The notes under the pieces were generated by a model that was given only the letters and a program-made list of their open reading frames with translations, did not search any database and was not told where the DNA came from. A stretch of DNA of 64,000 bases from assembly GCA_008973525.1 (NCBI GenBank), contig WACJ01000339.1:186001-250000 (forward strand), read 5' to 3'. Source of the DNA: Stenopsyche tienmushanensis (lineage: Eukaryota > Arthropoda > Insecta > Trichoptera > Stenopsychidae). Below, piece by piece: positions 22,964 to 34,972 of this stretch. Each line of letters opens with the position of its first letter. The first letter of the stretch is position 1. The translations under genes were made by a program, and so were the position numbers.

Positions 22964-24102
22964 GTAAGCGTTGTGGAGATCAGCCTACGCTAATATTCTT
23001 CGGTGCTTGACATTAATTATGCTAGTGGACTTCAGCGGACAAATTCGGTTCCAAACACAAGTCTAACATCGTGGAAATTCTTCGTCGTCATCCATAGAGT
23101 TAGGCAATATAAATGTAAGCCGCATGCAGATTGCAAATATGGCAATAACAGCACAAATGTTTATGAGCGTCTGAAGTGGATTTTTGCATCCGGCCAATGC
23201 TGTTTTGCTTTTCTTTTGATGGACATCCTCGACTGTCACGCTTTAAACTGTTCTTTTTATTTTTATGTGCGTTTCAAGTCGAAATGAAAACGAAATGTTT
23301 ATTGACCTGTCGTGTTGGCTTCAATCCGAAAGGATACCTTGTCAACAATCGTTACCTAATTTATGACCGAAGTTGAAGCTAAAAGTTAATTGGATGGATT
23401 GTGTTAAAGAAAGATACAATATATTTATTAAATATGTATAAACATAATGTAATTGCATTCCTCTTCTGTACATTTTTAACACAATCATAATATGGTATAA
23501 GTTGAGTTTCAATATCAAAGACTAATCTCTCTGGATCCATGGCTCGTTATGCAGTGTCGTTGGCCATTTAGGGCGTACGCTTCATTATTAATACAAATAA
23601 GGCCCTTAATTGATCGGACGACGTAAATTGTCACCTGATTGAACTTTGCTATGCCAAATATTCCGCCTAGGAAAATCGCAGCAAATTGAGTCATGGCAAC
23701 GGTCTGGTCCAACGTCAAGTTTTCTAAATAAGTCCAGCAGCTCTGTGCAGACTCCCTAGACGAAGGGTCGTAATTGAAATTCAAGTCATTAACACGGTCG
23801 AGTTGTAATAATCGAATTCCCCGTTGAGACGGGTTGTCCTGTCGATCATGACGACGTGCATTTGTGCCCCCCTCAGAATTGCAACGTCCATCTCTAATTC
23901 TATACATTATTTGAACGTGTCTTCTATTGCAGCCATCCGTCGTGTAATTATCGAACGTCACAAGCCACACCACCTATTTTCGATACAATTAAGACAGATT
24001 TAATCGTAATTCGGCTCTTGATTGGTGATCCATTTAGAAAAGTGACATTTCACCGGAGATTTGAACACCTATCAAATATGACATGTGAATGGTTAACACA
24101 AT
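22964..24102. other. Non-coding stretch containing one unassigned frame
   Basis: Apart from the minus-strand open frame at 23515-23973 (listed separately), the overlapping plus frames at 23003-23376 show no recognisable similarity. No repeats resolved. Confidence 0.4.
23515..23973 (-). CDS. Unassigned 152-codon open frame, possible exon
   Basis: The longest open frame in the window not obviously from a transposon. It starts at a GTG with no in-frame ATG near the start, and a TAG stop lies just upstream in the same frame, so if it is real it would be an internal or terminal exon entered by splicing. The AAAATAG immediately before it could serve as an acceptor. It is charged in its first half (RDGRCNSEGG, RRHDRQDNPSQRG) and has one hydrophobic stretch in the second (FAAIFLGGIFGIA, around residues 96-108). 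It contains six cysteines. I do not recognise the family. Chance is a real alternative. Confidence 0.2.
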   Translation of the reverse strand: MVWLVTFDNYTTDGCNRRHVQIMYRIRDGRCNSEGGTNARRHDRQDNPSQRGIRLLQLDRVNDLNFNYDPSSRESAQSCWTYLENLTLDQTVAMTQFAAIFLGGIFGIAKFNQVTIYVVRSIKGLICINNEAYALNGQRHCITSHGSREISL

Positions 24103-24444
24103 TTAACCCTTCTGTCAATAAAATGGTCGGGCCAGACCATTTTACTTTTGCGATGAGTTTTTTTTTTCAATAGTAGCTATGTATAGATCTTACAAAATCT
24201 TCCTGATTTTGTTCATTGAAAGGTTTTACGGAATTTAGATTTTTAAAAAAGTTCAGGACATTGCCTGCATTTTTACTTATGAAGTAAAAACCTATATTTA
24301 GTATGATATTTTTATTTTACCTATGCTGCATAAAATGTTTTTGCAAGATGTCTGTAAAAACCAGATGGTGGGCCTGTTGTTCAGGAAATGGATATCCTGT
24401 ATACTGGAAAATTAGAATGAGACCAGAAAGCGGTTAACTTAGGT

Positions 24445-24798
24445 GAAAATATGCTACTGGAGCCAACTGGCAAGTACAAAGGAAGTGGGAAGACGATTAT
24501 TGGTGATTACTATTTTATAACTTTCTATGGTGAGGAAAGCCTTCAGCAAGTGGAGCTTGCTTTTATTGAGACTATCCACCGGAATAAAAATATTCATGAA
24601 TAAATGTTGCCAAAACGTCGTCATCAAATATATTTATCTGTGTTCAGATTTATAGACAATATTGCAGCTGTTTCAAATGTTTAGAAAAAATCAAAAGCTG
24701 TTATCCCATTGTCAACTGTCCATTATGATACCAAAGTCGTTTGAGAAGCCCAAAAGCTACAAGTAATATTATTTTACAACATGCACAATGGAGGTGTA
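24445..24798 (+). pseudogene. piggyBac transposase fragment
   Basis: One continuous reading frame with three in-frame stops (TAA, TAG, TGA) reads ENMLLEPTGKYKGSGKTII, GDYYFITFYG, VELAFIETIHRNKNIHE, FRFIDNIAAVSNV, KSKAVIPLSTVHYD, LQVILFYNMHNGGV. These match, in order, the piggyBac catalytic core from the G-x-x-TxDNFFTS region (first catalytic aspartate, here GDYYF), through the GT-RKNK region and the KKNKAV-LLS-HHD region, to the GGVD motif that carries the third aspartate. The fragment ends exactly at GGV, one residue before that aspartate, where the nested MITE starts. The second catalytic aspartate region is not visible. No frameshift is present, which suggests point-mutation decay. Confidence 0.88.
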
Positions 24799-24800
24799 AA

Positions 24801-25046
24801 CCCTTAAAGGAGTACGAGCCTGGGCTCGCCCCTCCACTTTTCAGAAAGAGCGCTTTTGTACATTGAGCTCGGAGATAGACAGAGATAGAGAGAGACGTGG
24901 CGCAGCTCGGAAGACAGAGACGGAGAGCTTCCCTGCATACATCGCACGATTGTATAGATCGTTAGCCCAAATATATCGACTAATAATGATTTCTTTGTCC
25001 AATTATTATTTCCTTCTAAAGCAGGAGCAAATGAATAGATTGACAC
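24801..25046 (+). mobile_element. Nested TTAA MITE, CCCTTAAAGGAGTAC family, copy 2
   Basis: The end CCCTTAAAGGAGTAC follows a decayed TTAA (GTAAA) inside the piggyBac relic. Next is the palindrome CGAGCC-TG-GGCTCG, then text homologous to 13612-13821 in inverted orientation (CCTCCACTT, TTCAGAAAGAG, ACATTGAGCTC, GAGAGCTTCCC, AGCAGGAGCAAAT). Its right end is not found; the sequence passes into a different MITE at 25053. Confidence 0.65.
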
Positions 25047-25052
25047 AAATGA

Positions 25053-25223
25053 CCGGTGCACACGAGGTTGGTTTTCAAGCTAGTAGAGCAAGCATATGCT
25101 GAGAGGGTAGAGCTAAAAAAAATATCGTAAGAACGAAGCTAGCTCTGTTTATACAAAGCTGGAGTTGCTAGTTTGTTGGCACTAGTTTGCTCTACTAGCT
25201 CATAGACTTCTTTTGTACACCGG
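25053..25223. mobile_element. 171-bp MITE with imperfect long terminal inverted repeats
   Basis: Left end CCGGTGCACACGAGG followed by AAGCTAGTAGAGCAAGC; right end read inward CCGGTGTACAAAAGA followed by GAGCTAGTAGAGCAAAC. The ends pair over about 45 bases with mismatches. I could not find a clear target duplication, so the superfamily is unassigned. Confidence 0.55.
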
Positions 25224-25531
25224 GAATAAAAGATTGCTAATTCTTTCTACAATATGCTGGATATTGCAGCATTGGGAGTATTCATAGCTTATTAGTTTTA
25301 AGAGTTTGAACCAGAGAACTAATCATTCCACCGATGTACGCCAAAAATGTTAACTAATTCTAACGGATCAGCTCTGACACCACACGGGTGAAGGACAATG
25401 CGTAAATTATTAAATGCGTAATTGTATTTTTTCTTCATCCATTTCCATAAAAAAAGGTATAAGCGTCAATGAAAGCCAGATCATTTTCATTGACGGGGGG
25501 TTACAGAAACATTCATTGACAGAAGGGTTAA

Positions 25532-26980
25532 GCGGTATCTCTAGTATTGGACTTTTTGCGACTAATGCGGTATACGTAGAACTGTGAAAACCCTATACAG
25601 GGGTGGTTGTTTTTACAATGATCACATGTAGATTTTCATAAACAGTTATTTCGCGACCATAAGCACGACAAAAGGTTTGAAATATCGAAGACCGGTATAA
25701 TTTGAATTTTAATTAACATCTCAAAAAACCAGTTTTCTAACATCTTAAAAAGTCTTTTTTTCTCTTATATTTAGTTACAATTAGCAATCTAAAATTAAAA
25801 CCGTTAATGTTCCACATGCCATTGTCTATTTTGTTGTATGAAGTTTGATTTCTTAACACTTCGATTTGCGTCGTAGGTAGTAGAACGGAATCCCTTCTTA
25901 ACACATTTCTATCGGGGTACATCTATGTGCATCTTGTACTATCGATAGAACAAAATGACATGCATAAAAATGTATACAAGATCAGATTAAATTTAAATTG
26001 TACCTTTTCACTGCAGGCATCGTATTGAAATAATTGATCAACTATGCAAATACATCTAAATTAAATTCCATGCTATCAAAAAAGTTGCTGGTCTCATATC
26101 CGAAGAAACTGAATAAGGATTCATACCTTCATACATACATATAATTCAGTTTTATTTTAGTTGGACAAACTCGAATAAATGGATGTTTGTTCATCTGTCC
26201 AAACACATTTTAAAAAGAGAGCGACCAAATCAATGCAGGTCACGTATGGATATGGACGGAATAATTGTAAAACTGCAAACAAAATTATTTCGATAATTTC
26301 CAAAACATCGGCATGAAATTGTTGCAAGCCCTTAGGTTTCAATCGTACTAAAAACAGCCGGATCGAAGTTTGAGACGAAATCGCTCTGAAGCAGCTGCAG
26401 ACCGAATTATCAAACTTTCCAGAGTGTCTGCAGTTTTAAGTGCAACTCGATAAATTTATATGAAGATTTAAACGTAGGTCAGACTTGTGCAGCAAATGAG
26501 TCGATTCGGCGACAATTTCAAATTTAACAGCAAACGTATGTATATATTATTTAATTTATTTCGTTTGCAATGTGTAGTCTTAATACGAGCACATGTAAAT
26601 GGCGCAAAAGCAAGCGATAAAACGATAATTTAGCTTGAGATAAATCTTTAAGCGGATTTCATAATATAAATCGTTAAAAATCTAGATTTAAAGTGTGTGT
26701 GTAAAAACATACGATTATATACGGTCCCACTGGGATAAAGGTTAATTGAATAGAAAATCGTAGATAGGATCCATAATCAAGGTATAAAATAGCACATACT
26801 GAATTTGGAACCAATCATTTTAATAAGAATCGAAAAACCCACACATTTTAACATATTGATCCGTCTTTTTCACGTGAAAACATATTGAAATATGAAAGAA
26901 TCATTAAATTTCATAAAACACGCCACAACTATTTTTAAGGGAGTTTTTATATGCCCTACCCGTAGTGATGTATTTTTATG
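25532..26980. other. Unique DNA, no gene seen
   Basis: Short frames near 25737-25922 and 26157-26342 have no recognisable similarity. No repeats resolved. Confidence 0.4.
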
Positions 26981-27005
26981 TGACGTATATATACGTCAAA
27001 CGCGG
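26981..27005 (-). repeat. TTAA-element-like end with GACGTATATATACGTC palindrome
   Basis: Read on the minus strand from TTAA (27006-27009): CCGCGTT, then the perfect 18-base palindrome TGACGTATATATACGTCA. The same 16-base core occurs twice more at 54372-54459. A partner end was not found. Confidence 0.4.
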
Positions 27006-27102
27006 TTAACAAGTTAATGAATCTTGGGGATTCCAATTTATTCTTAAATAAATTCAATGGAGATCATCAGGGCTACCCATTGAATGATCTTTGCTACATA
27101 AC

Positions 27103-27545
27103 TAGGGATTAGAAAAGGTATATCCCAAAAAATTCGGGATTTAAATTTTTATCTAACAGAAATTGTACACTCAACCAGCACGATGAATGCTACTGATATA
27201 TACAGTACATATTTGTTTTTCATATATTAACCTTTCCCTACCGGTGATGTATTTACTACACCTCGACTCTAATAATGGGAATATCGATATGAAATATAAT
27301 AGATACGGGGTTCAGAATTTTTGTATTCCTCCGTAATATAATTACGAATCACATCAAAGTACCATAGTATATAAGTATTCATCTGCAGCGACGGAAATAA
27401 ATAATTGGTCGGGAAATCGAGAATTTTGCGGCGAGTTATAGTCCGTGTCTCAGCAGAAAATAATTTTATCAGCCTCGCGCGATCATCAATTCGAACTAGC
27501 ATTTAAATATCTGATGACGATACCTCCAATGAGTGTGGATGGTCT
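27103..27545 (+). mobile_element. hAT-family relic, copy D
   Basis: Contains the family block TACCGGTGATGTATTTACTA, the CATCTGCAGCGACGG segment and the 5' part of the dimerisation domain (FELAFKYLMTIPP). The left end is a decayed TAGGGATTAG. The alignment stops near 27545 inside the domain, so the right end is lost. Confidence 0.75.
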
Positions 27546-29441
27546 ATCAATTTTAATGGCGTATTTATAATATTAACAAAAGTATTAATTATTTGTTGTA
27601 ATTATCCTGAACTAGAAATGTTAAAAAGCCACACAAGTCGCCTTTAGACAGTAAAATATATATATGTCAAACAACTTTTGGTTCAAATGATAATATGATG
27701 ATACAGGTGATATGGATTCACATTATGGACGTTTAACGCTTTGACGTACACAGCCGTCAAATTCCGTCATGCGTCAGCAGATAATACATGCTTTTTGCGC
27801 AAGATAATGATATAATATCAAACTCCCATTTTTATTTATTTTATGGTATTCATTCGCCTTCTTATAAAATTCCTATTCATATTTCGTTCATTCGTTTTGT
27901 CACATGTCCTGTCACTACCTCCATTATTATTATATTTCAATATCATCCCATAATTTTAAACGCAATATAAAGTCTTTGTCGTTTGCAACAATGTAGTAAA
28001 TAATATTGCTTTCATACTACAAAATGATATATTTGGAAAAGGGCGTTTGCAACACGAACGCCAAATAATTTAATAAGCGGCAATCAATATTTTAAAATCA
28101 AACTACCGATGTGAATAATTTTTATTCAGCCACCATACAGGGCCGGATTTTACCTCCTCGCCGCCATATAAATTGCGCCGCCGACAAATTGAATTGTTGA
28201 AATTGTGTTACACAACAAGCGACAAGAAATAATTTCGAGCTTTATTTATTTTGTAGTATATCGGTAAGATATGCATCATATCCTGACCGACTTTGCCTTT
28301 GAAGCGACTCGAGGAATATCAATACGAGGCGCACATCCGAATGTTAACGTAAATTTAATTTTATATAAGGCGTTTTAAGGAAATAGCACTTTAAAATTTG
28401 AATATATGAAATGCAAACATTGTATCCGTGACGAAACGAAATGAGGAAGAAGAATATGTTACGAAACTTAATTTGTACCTACATAAAACATACGAATACA
28501 TTACGCAAAATGACATCGGACGAATCTCTCCCGAAAATGTCTATTTCGGGAAGATCATTATATTGCGTGTTAAATATAACAAAGATTCGGTCCATTTGCG
28601 CACATATTTATTTGAAATAAAACATGCCTATTGCGGTCGAGTCGCATACAAAGCAAATGAGATAACGACCCACTCTCAGACGCGGAAGATTGGAATTTAG
28701 TACCGGTCACAGAGGTGAACCACGGGAGCGTACAAATATTTCATCGGGGAGAGCCACGAAATATATTGAAAATTTTTCGACAATACCGAAATACATTTTT
28801 CAATCGGATCTCTAGAATGGGAGATATCGCTTACAAAGGACGAAAAACGACTCGAGCGATGACATAAGCACTCTCAAACATAACGACGAATCAACCGTAA
28901 TGTATACCTGCAATCGGAATTCTATCGATGCATTTATGTAATATTCAATGAAAAATGAAATGGATTTACAGCCCTCACATACTGCCATCGGTTAACACAT
29001 TATATGCGGAGCAGTTTGATCGGAGCTTACATTTTTGGCGGGCATCTCCGCTTCTTTCCAGGGCGATTCGGCATTTTCGAATGGCATATTTTACACGAGA
29101 ATTTTATCACATTTTTTATAATTTATATTTGCGAAAATGTTATGTTATTTGAGTGGGACATTTGTTTGTCTTGCGTTGATGTTGATGGTTGAGAATTCAT
29201 CGGAGTCTATGCTGTAACCGATTGAGTTGTTTCAGATTTATTTGCAAATGCAAAGTATTTGTTGGCAATAAAAGGGCTTGCTAAAAGCCACCTCAATGTT
29301 ACGTGTGTTTTGTACTCGCGATCGCAATTTGTTTATTGTAAAGTGACACTATTGTCCCTCTTATAAGACAAGTGGCGCGCCAAGAACTGAACTTCAAGTT
29401 TCCCGCAAAAGATGTGTCGCACACTTTCGTCAGGTTCAAAG
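27546..29441. other. Unique DNA with one unassigned small frame
   Basis: At 27733-27770 a TTAACGCTTTGACG-TACACAGC-CGTCAAA arrangement looks like another TTAA end with an internal palindrome, without a partner. A 90-codon plus frame at 28428-28700 is lysine- and glutamate-rich at its start and has no recognised domain. Nothing else is seen. Confidence 0.4.
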
Positions 29442-29445
29442 TTAG

Positions 29446-29783
29446 CCCTTTGCGGTCCCTAAATCTTTTGTTCGTTAGTTTCGGACAAAATTATTAAGAA
29501 TATTATATGATTACGTATAAAAATCGTAAGTATGATCGGAAATGTTCACGAAAACGCGCGTTAAGAGTCACTCTCTGTGTTTAGGATTTTATCCGGGCAA
29601 CAGCCCCTTTGTATTTCTAGCAGGCAGGCGAAACACTATGAAGGATCATAAAAACCAATATTCCTTTCCAAATACTGTCCTAAACACGATACGCAAAATA
29701 AAATCACATGATTTTAAATCTGAATGAGGAAAAAAATGTAGAAACAAAATGTCGAGCCAGACTCGACATAGGACCGCAAAGAT
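29446..29783 (-). mobile_element. piggyBac-like MITE, TCGAGTCTGGCTCGA family, complete copy
   Basis: Left end CCCTTTGCGGTCCCTAAATC after TTAG (29442-29445, a decayed TTAA); right end, read inward from TTAA (29784-29787), ATCTTTGCGGTCCT. The right subterminal region carries the hairpin ATGTCGAG-TCTGG-CTCGACAT. Related copies lie at 29903-29976, 32069-32180 and 34973-35168, and a diverged subfamily member at 37341-37570. Non-coding. Confidence 0.75.
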
Positions 29784-29902
29784 TTAAGTGATTAAAAAAT
29801 GAACCGTTCGTGCATTTGTAAAGTAGAATTCCGTCACATAAAAAGTTCAGTATTTTTTGATTATTTACAATCGATTGTTTTGCAGAAATTTAGATGCATT
29901 GC

Positions 29903-29976
29903 ATGATTTTAAATCTGAGTGGGGAAAAAAATGAAAAAACAAAATGTCGAGCCAGACTCGACATAGGACCGCAGAG
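29903..29976 (-). mobile_element. piggyBac-like MITE, TCGAGTCTGGCTCGA family, end fragment
   Basis: Matches the final 70 bases of 29446-29783 (GATTTTAAATCTGA, the hairpin arms, and GGACCGCAGAG followed by TTAA at 29977-29980). Lies only about 120 bases from the complete copy, in the same orientation. Confidence 0.75.
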
Positions 29977-30331
29977 TTAAAGATTTTAAAAATTAAGAGT
30001 AGTTTTACATGATTAGTATTGTAAGGCAGGATACGTGATTTGTGTGAAATTTTATTTTATCGATGGAACTACTATCAAAACTATCATTAAAAAATAAAAT
30101 ATTGAACTAATTTACTATTTTTCAGTGGTTTTAAGAACAAGAACTAATAATATATATTATGCACAACTCAAAAAGAGTAAATATTAATTTATTTATCAAT
30201 TCCTCTTCCGAGTTAAAATATGTAAAAATGTGATTTTCGACTTCATTTGCGTTTCGAAAAATTGGAAAATATGATTGCAAAGGTTAAACGTATTGTGGCG
30301 ACGATACGGCGACATACGAGTGTAAAGGGTT

Positions 30332-30475
30332 AATTCTCGTCATTTGACTCTCAATTTTTTTGTTTACCCTTTCCAATTGCTGAGAATACATATCGACAGT
30401 TATTGTTTCGCCAGGTTTCATAAATTCATAATGGATAATTCCTTGAATATTCCACCAAATGTACAAAAGGACAAA
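30332..30475 (-). pseudogene. Mariner transposase core fragment
   Basis: A minus-strand open frame reads LYIWWNIQGIIHYEFMKPGE, TITVDMYSQQLERVNKKI. This is the mariner segment between the first and second catalytic aspartates (the WWD-G-IHYE-L-PG-TI-Y-QL signature). The WWD aspartate, which is not catalytic, reads N. The fragment ends beside a TTAA-element end (AAAGGGTTAA at 30322-30331), so an insertion or deletion has cut it. The rest of the 132-codon frame upstream is not mariner-like. Confidence 0.8.
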
Positions 30476-30479
30476 AACT

Positions 30480-31725
30480 GGACTCAGACAGTCTATCAAA
30501 ATCGGCAAGGACTTATCGATACAACTAATATAAAAATATCGATCTCTATTTTTGTGCAAATTAATATAATATTTTAATTTTATCTCAATTTCATATTGAT
30601 ATAAATTATTTGTCCTTAAAATGCATAAACTAGGCTCTAACAATAAGCAGGCTTTAAAGACAATTAACATTAGCAGCACCAATTAAGCCGCCACATGACC
30701 TCTTGGTCTTTTAATTCCAGTCTTATATAGATTTGATATAATAGATAAGTTAGTAAAACTATTAAAGATGAAAATTCCTTAATAAAAATATTGATTGGCT
30801 AAAATTATAAGCAAGAGCATCAAAAGCTACAGAGTAGTAATCGATGCAGTTTAGACATAATGATGAGAAAAAATGCATTTTTTTGTAGGCGTATCGATAT
30901 TAATGAGCAGATATCGACTTTTAAATATTGCAATGAATAAGCAGTAGCCCTGCCCTCGAGGGGATACGAACGCACAAGCACGATGTTTGCATACAGTAGT
31001 CAACATTCATTAAAGTTGGTTTTAAACTATAGCTCAATCCTGAGATTATCCCCACTAATTAATCGTTCAGGATATTTTTATGAATGAAAAACCAATCAAA
31101 TGGTTTATAGTCAGGAGAATTGGTGAGCAATGTCTATTTGATAGCTAATAGTATAAGTCATATTGGACATTGGACATCGAGTATACCATATAAAAATGTC
31201 ATCCGTCACGCTCTTCGGCCTTCCGAGGCTTCGGCCGATATTCATGATATAATTTGGGTCATATAAAAATACACACATTAAAGTGTACACAAGCACAAGG
31301 GTTAACGTTTATTAATAACCAATTAAAGGCGAATAAAAAATCGATCCCCCCAACCATCAGAAAAATGCTTTTAGTGAAATTAAAAAGCGGTTTATCAACA
31401 TGATTGCATGAATATGTTATAACCGCCGAGACGAATCCCCCGCGACTTAGTTGTGATATAATGATATTTTAATGTTCATTGTTGTGGAGAAAGAAAGCGT
31501 TCTTGTGTCGATGATATTAAATAATTATAATGTCTTACATTGAGAGCTCGCTGGTGTCCTGCTGACGCACTGGAAACGATCTCATGCACACGGGTGAGTT
31601 ATTAACCGGGTTAAAATGATCAAAGAATACAATCACCACATTGATAAGTCGAAAATCAATTTAAGCATCATATTCATCGATTATCCTGTATTCAGATCAA
31701 TGACTACATTATTATATACATCAAA
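30480..31725. other. Non-coding stretch with a TTAA-type end
   Basis: At 31295-31308, CACAAGGGTTAA reads on the minus strand as TTAACCCTTGTG, a likely MITE end. A GC-rich hairpin (CTTCGGCC near 31213 and GGCTTCGGCCGA near 31227) lies inside it. A 40-base text around 30691-30725 (CTCTTGGTCTTTTAATTCCA) recurs near 57443. No gene seen. Confidence 0.4.
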
Positions 31726-31905
31726 TAATAACTGTAATAATTGCAATACTTCAATCAAGTTCCGCGATGCAACTTTAGCCACGTCTACCGAAGCTTTAGC
31801 CATTTGTTACCGAAAGCAGACGGCGTTTATTTGAAAATAACTAACGTAAAATACTTATAGACAAAAAAAGCAGCTTTGTAGATTTTAATTTAATGCTGAT
31901 ATATA
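31726..31905 (+). repeat. Dispersed repeat R1, copy 2
   Basis: Aligns with 37575-37755 in the same orientation and 7608-7775 inverted. It includes GCAATACTTCAATCAA, CGAAAGCAGACGGC and CAGCTTTGTAGATTTTAATT. No terminal repeats or coding capacity are visible. Confidence 0.65.
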
Positions 31906-32068
31906 CAATTAAAAAATTGAACAAAATGAGGATGCCGTGTTAGTGGTCATCTTGTAAGTGTGGTTGATTTGGTGTATCGATGATAATTGTCGGATCGTTG
32001 AACATCTTGCGAATATTAGCGAACCATTAAATGCAAAATCGATGCGTTACGAGTGAATTAACCTTTAA

Positions 32069-32180
32069 CTCTTTGCGGTCCTATGTCGAGTCTGGCTCGA
32101 CATTTTGTTTCTACATCTTTTTGCCCACTCAGATTTAAAATCATGTGATTTTATTTTGCGTATCGTGTTTAGGACACACG
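32069..32180 (+). mobile_element. piggyBac-like MITE, TCGAGTCTGGCTCGA family, left fragment
   Basis: TTAA (32065-32068), then CTCTTTGCGGTCCT, the ATGTCGAG / CTCGACAT hairpin, and the family text through GTATCGTGTTTAGGACA. The copy stops near 32180. Confidence 0.75.
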
Positions 32181-32189
32181 TGCTTAGAA

Positions 32190-34480
32190 AAAAAGCTACG
32201 CGATGTATTGCTGTGGGGCTGAGAGGTTAGGATGCGTGCGCTCTCCTTCACTTCGAATAGCGACTGGCGAGCCGAGCGGACAAAAATCGCGACAACAAAC
32301 AAACAAACGAACAAATATCCGGACACGAGACGTTGATTTTTATATATATATAGAAGATAGATAGATGATAATGCAGCAAGGCATTTTCTTCGATCAATCA
32401 ATGTATAACAAGATGTCTGAGAATCATGTTGCTCAACCATGCGTTTTCGACTGCCAAAAATATTTAATTTGGTTATAAACTACCCCTGCGTTTATATATG
32501 GGTTGAACGTACGTTTTAAATAGAAGGAATGTTTTTCGTACTAAATTACTAAAGTTGCAAATTATAATTGAATCCGTCCGCATTGCAGTTTTAACATTGA
32601 CCTTCGTCGGCATCAAAAAACTTTTAATTAGTGGATTCGGTTAAAACTCAACACATTGCGTAATTGATCAGTCGCTTTAACCTCCATATTTCCCGGACCT
32701 TGCCCAAACTGAACTATCCCTAATTCCCTAAATGAAATAATACCAATCGGGAAAATTTCGGTGCTTACCAATTAATGAGGCCACTGGGTTTTCTATCTGT
32801 TTTGTTTGTTCCACCCTTTCGCATCGATGGCGCCGAAAATTCCACCGACATTGTGATTTAGACCGGTGTTCCACTTTTAGGTAGGAAAATGATTCGAAAT
32901 TGGGGGACGAAAATGCGATATCTGTTCAATCCCTTAATTGAGATCATATAGGATCTATACGCACATTCGCGGCATTTTCTATTCAAAATGTCCTAGACTT
33001 TAAAAATCGATCGAATTAACATTTTAAATTGCATTACACGTTAAGAATATTTAAAATATGCTTGATAAAAATGCTACATGCGTTAATATAATACATAAAC
33101 ACGATCATTATTAAGCCTAATTTTGGACAAAGAGTCGTAGATATGGCATTTTAAATACCTTTGGGGTGTATAAAATTGGCGGCATTTGCGTGCTTGAAGC
33201 TTTAGAGACACAATTGAGTCGTTCTGAAATAAAGGACATTATGAAGCCCACGCGAATTGCTTCAAATAAAGAGGCAAAGACAGGTGTATCAAAAACATGA
33301 CATAAGGAATATAAGGAATCAGGCAAAATATGATGCATTACAGAAGATAATGCCACATGATTGCGGAGTAATATTATGCAACAACGGTCAATTTAATACG
33401 AATGATCTCTTATAAACGTTGTAAATTCGTACTTTTTTTAAATTGCCATTAGCTTTAAAAAACGCAGACGATTTCCATAAGAAATTTCATCAGAGAAGTG
33501 ATGGGATCCCATTGTCTTACACAATTATTTTTGATTATTTTAGACAGAAGCGTTGAAATTATTGTCTTTTTGTCTTTCAAAAAATTATTATCTCCTTGAA
33601 TTCGAGTTCTCAAAGATTCCCGGGTGGATTTCTTTCAAACACTATATCCAAAATTTTTGTTTATAACGTTTAATATATTTTTATACCTTATTAATACATG
33701 CGAAAAAATTGGAATTTACTGATATTGTTTGTGGATAAATATCGTAAATTACCGAAAGAAAATCCAAAAATTCATTGCTTGCTTGTCGCGAATGTGGCGG
33801 CATTTATTCGCTAAAGTTAAATATTTTATATCTCTCAGATCTGTTAGCAGATTTGATCCCGAACCACTATAATAAGGACCCGGGAACCAACCCACTGTAC
33901 CTACACTCAACCATAAATTCAAATTAGAATGATATTTAAAATTGCTAGAATGCCATTATTGTATTCTCAAAAGCACATTGTGCTTTTTATAGCTTTCTGC
34001 ATTTGTGTGGGGGCGAATTTTTAAAAATCACCCCAAGTAAATCACGTAATGTCTAGCATTTATGAATCTTGCAATGTATGGATCTAGCCAAAGCAACGTA
34101 CAATGATGCATTACAACTAATAATAAAACGACGCTGATCACTCAAAGAAGCCCTCGCTTGCGATGGGGTTTGAATTTTTCATGGAATAATTACATCCCCC
34201 TGATTGAACTTGCGTGTATTGCCTGACCTTTAAAAAATCGCCTACAAACTATGATTAGGTATCTTCATTGATTGCATTTTTATGGCGACCCCATATTTGC
34301 GGAATATGAACAGTCGAAATTGGACAATATGAATGCGTCACTACACGATCAAGTATAAAATAATCGTAAGAAGGTTATATATTGTATTTATTTTTTATGA
34401 ATTTATAGCCCTTAAAAATGCAACAACCCACCAAATTAATGAGAACGCAAGACGATGACGATTGTATGAATAGTTTAGAT
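32190..34480. other. Unique DNA, no gene seen
   Basis: A short AT run and GATA repeat lie near 32339-32366. The frame at 33117-33356 (minus) and its plus-strand counterpart show no similarity that I recognise. Confidence 0.4.
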
Positions 34481-34966
34481 CAGAGATCTTCAACGGGGGT
34501 TGTTCGTCCTACCGAAGGGTGTCGATGAGACCAAATTTGTGGTTCAAAACCAATTTAGGGGGCGTCGATGACCAACTGCCGCCCCCCCGGGCAATCCTCG
34601 CAAAAACACGCTGAAAATCCGTGTAAAAGACTCATTTTTATAAATCAGTACATTTCATTGTTTCGTCTCAATTGAAGATTAAAGATTAAAATTTATATTA
34701 CGTTGAAGAGACTGTTTATTACTTACGACGATGAAGCATTGACTCGAGATCAAAAGAAAATTTTTAAGAGGATAAAATTTCAGGCGCCAAATCTTTTAAT
34801 CGGGAAGTCGTGGACATGTATGGTGAAACGTCAATCTTTAGCTTCATCTGAACGAATTCAGGTTCAAATCAGAACAAAGATGCCACACGACAAGACCTGA
34901 ACTCTCTAAAAGAGATGTGTGATTCACAAAGTAGAAGTTGCCATAAGATTACGCTTGTATCTAAAG
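34481..34966. other. Possible hAT end and repeat R3 copy 2
   Basis: CAGAGATCTTCAACGGGGGT at 34482-34501 resembles the CAG-G-TCTTCAAC terminal type of some hAT elements, and GGGGGCGTCGATGACC follows, but no partner end or target duplication is seen. At 34805-34860, GTCGTGGACATGTATGGTG and following bases align with repeat R3 at 15528-15583. A 65-codon frame spans this part without recognised similarity. Confidence 0.35.
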
Positions 34967-34972
34967 GCTTAA

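Larger units (their letters stand above)
24107..25527 (+). mobile_element. 1.42-kb piggyBac element relic with nested insertions
   Basis: Flanked by TTAA on both sides (24103-24106, 25528-25531). The ends are perfect 13-base inverted repeats CCCTTCTGTCAAT. Just inside the left end is a perfect 10-bp hairpin (TAAAATGGTC / GACCATTTTA), and near the right end an 11-bp hairpin (CGTCAATGAAA at 25464 / TTTCATTGACG at 25485). The middle holds a piggyBac transposase relic (24445-24798), cut off at the point where another TTAA MITE begins (24801), which is itself followed by a 171-bp MITE at 25053. A full piggyBac would be about 2.5 kb, so this copy has lost much of its coding region as well as gaining insertions. 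Confidence 0.85.

Noticed and set aside
28428..28700. 90-codon plus frame with an ATG
   Set aside because: No recognised domain, no neighbouring exon-like frame and no splice signals that I could pair; left as unassigned.
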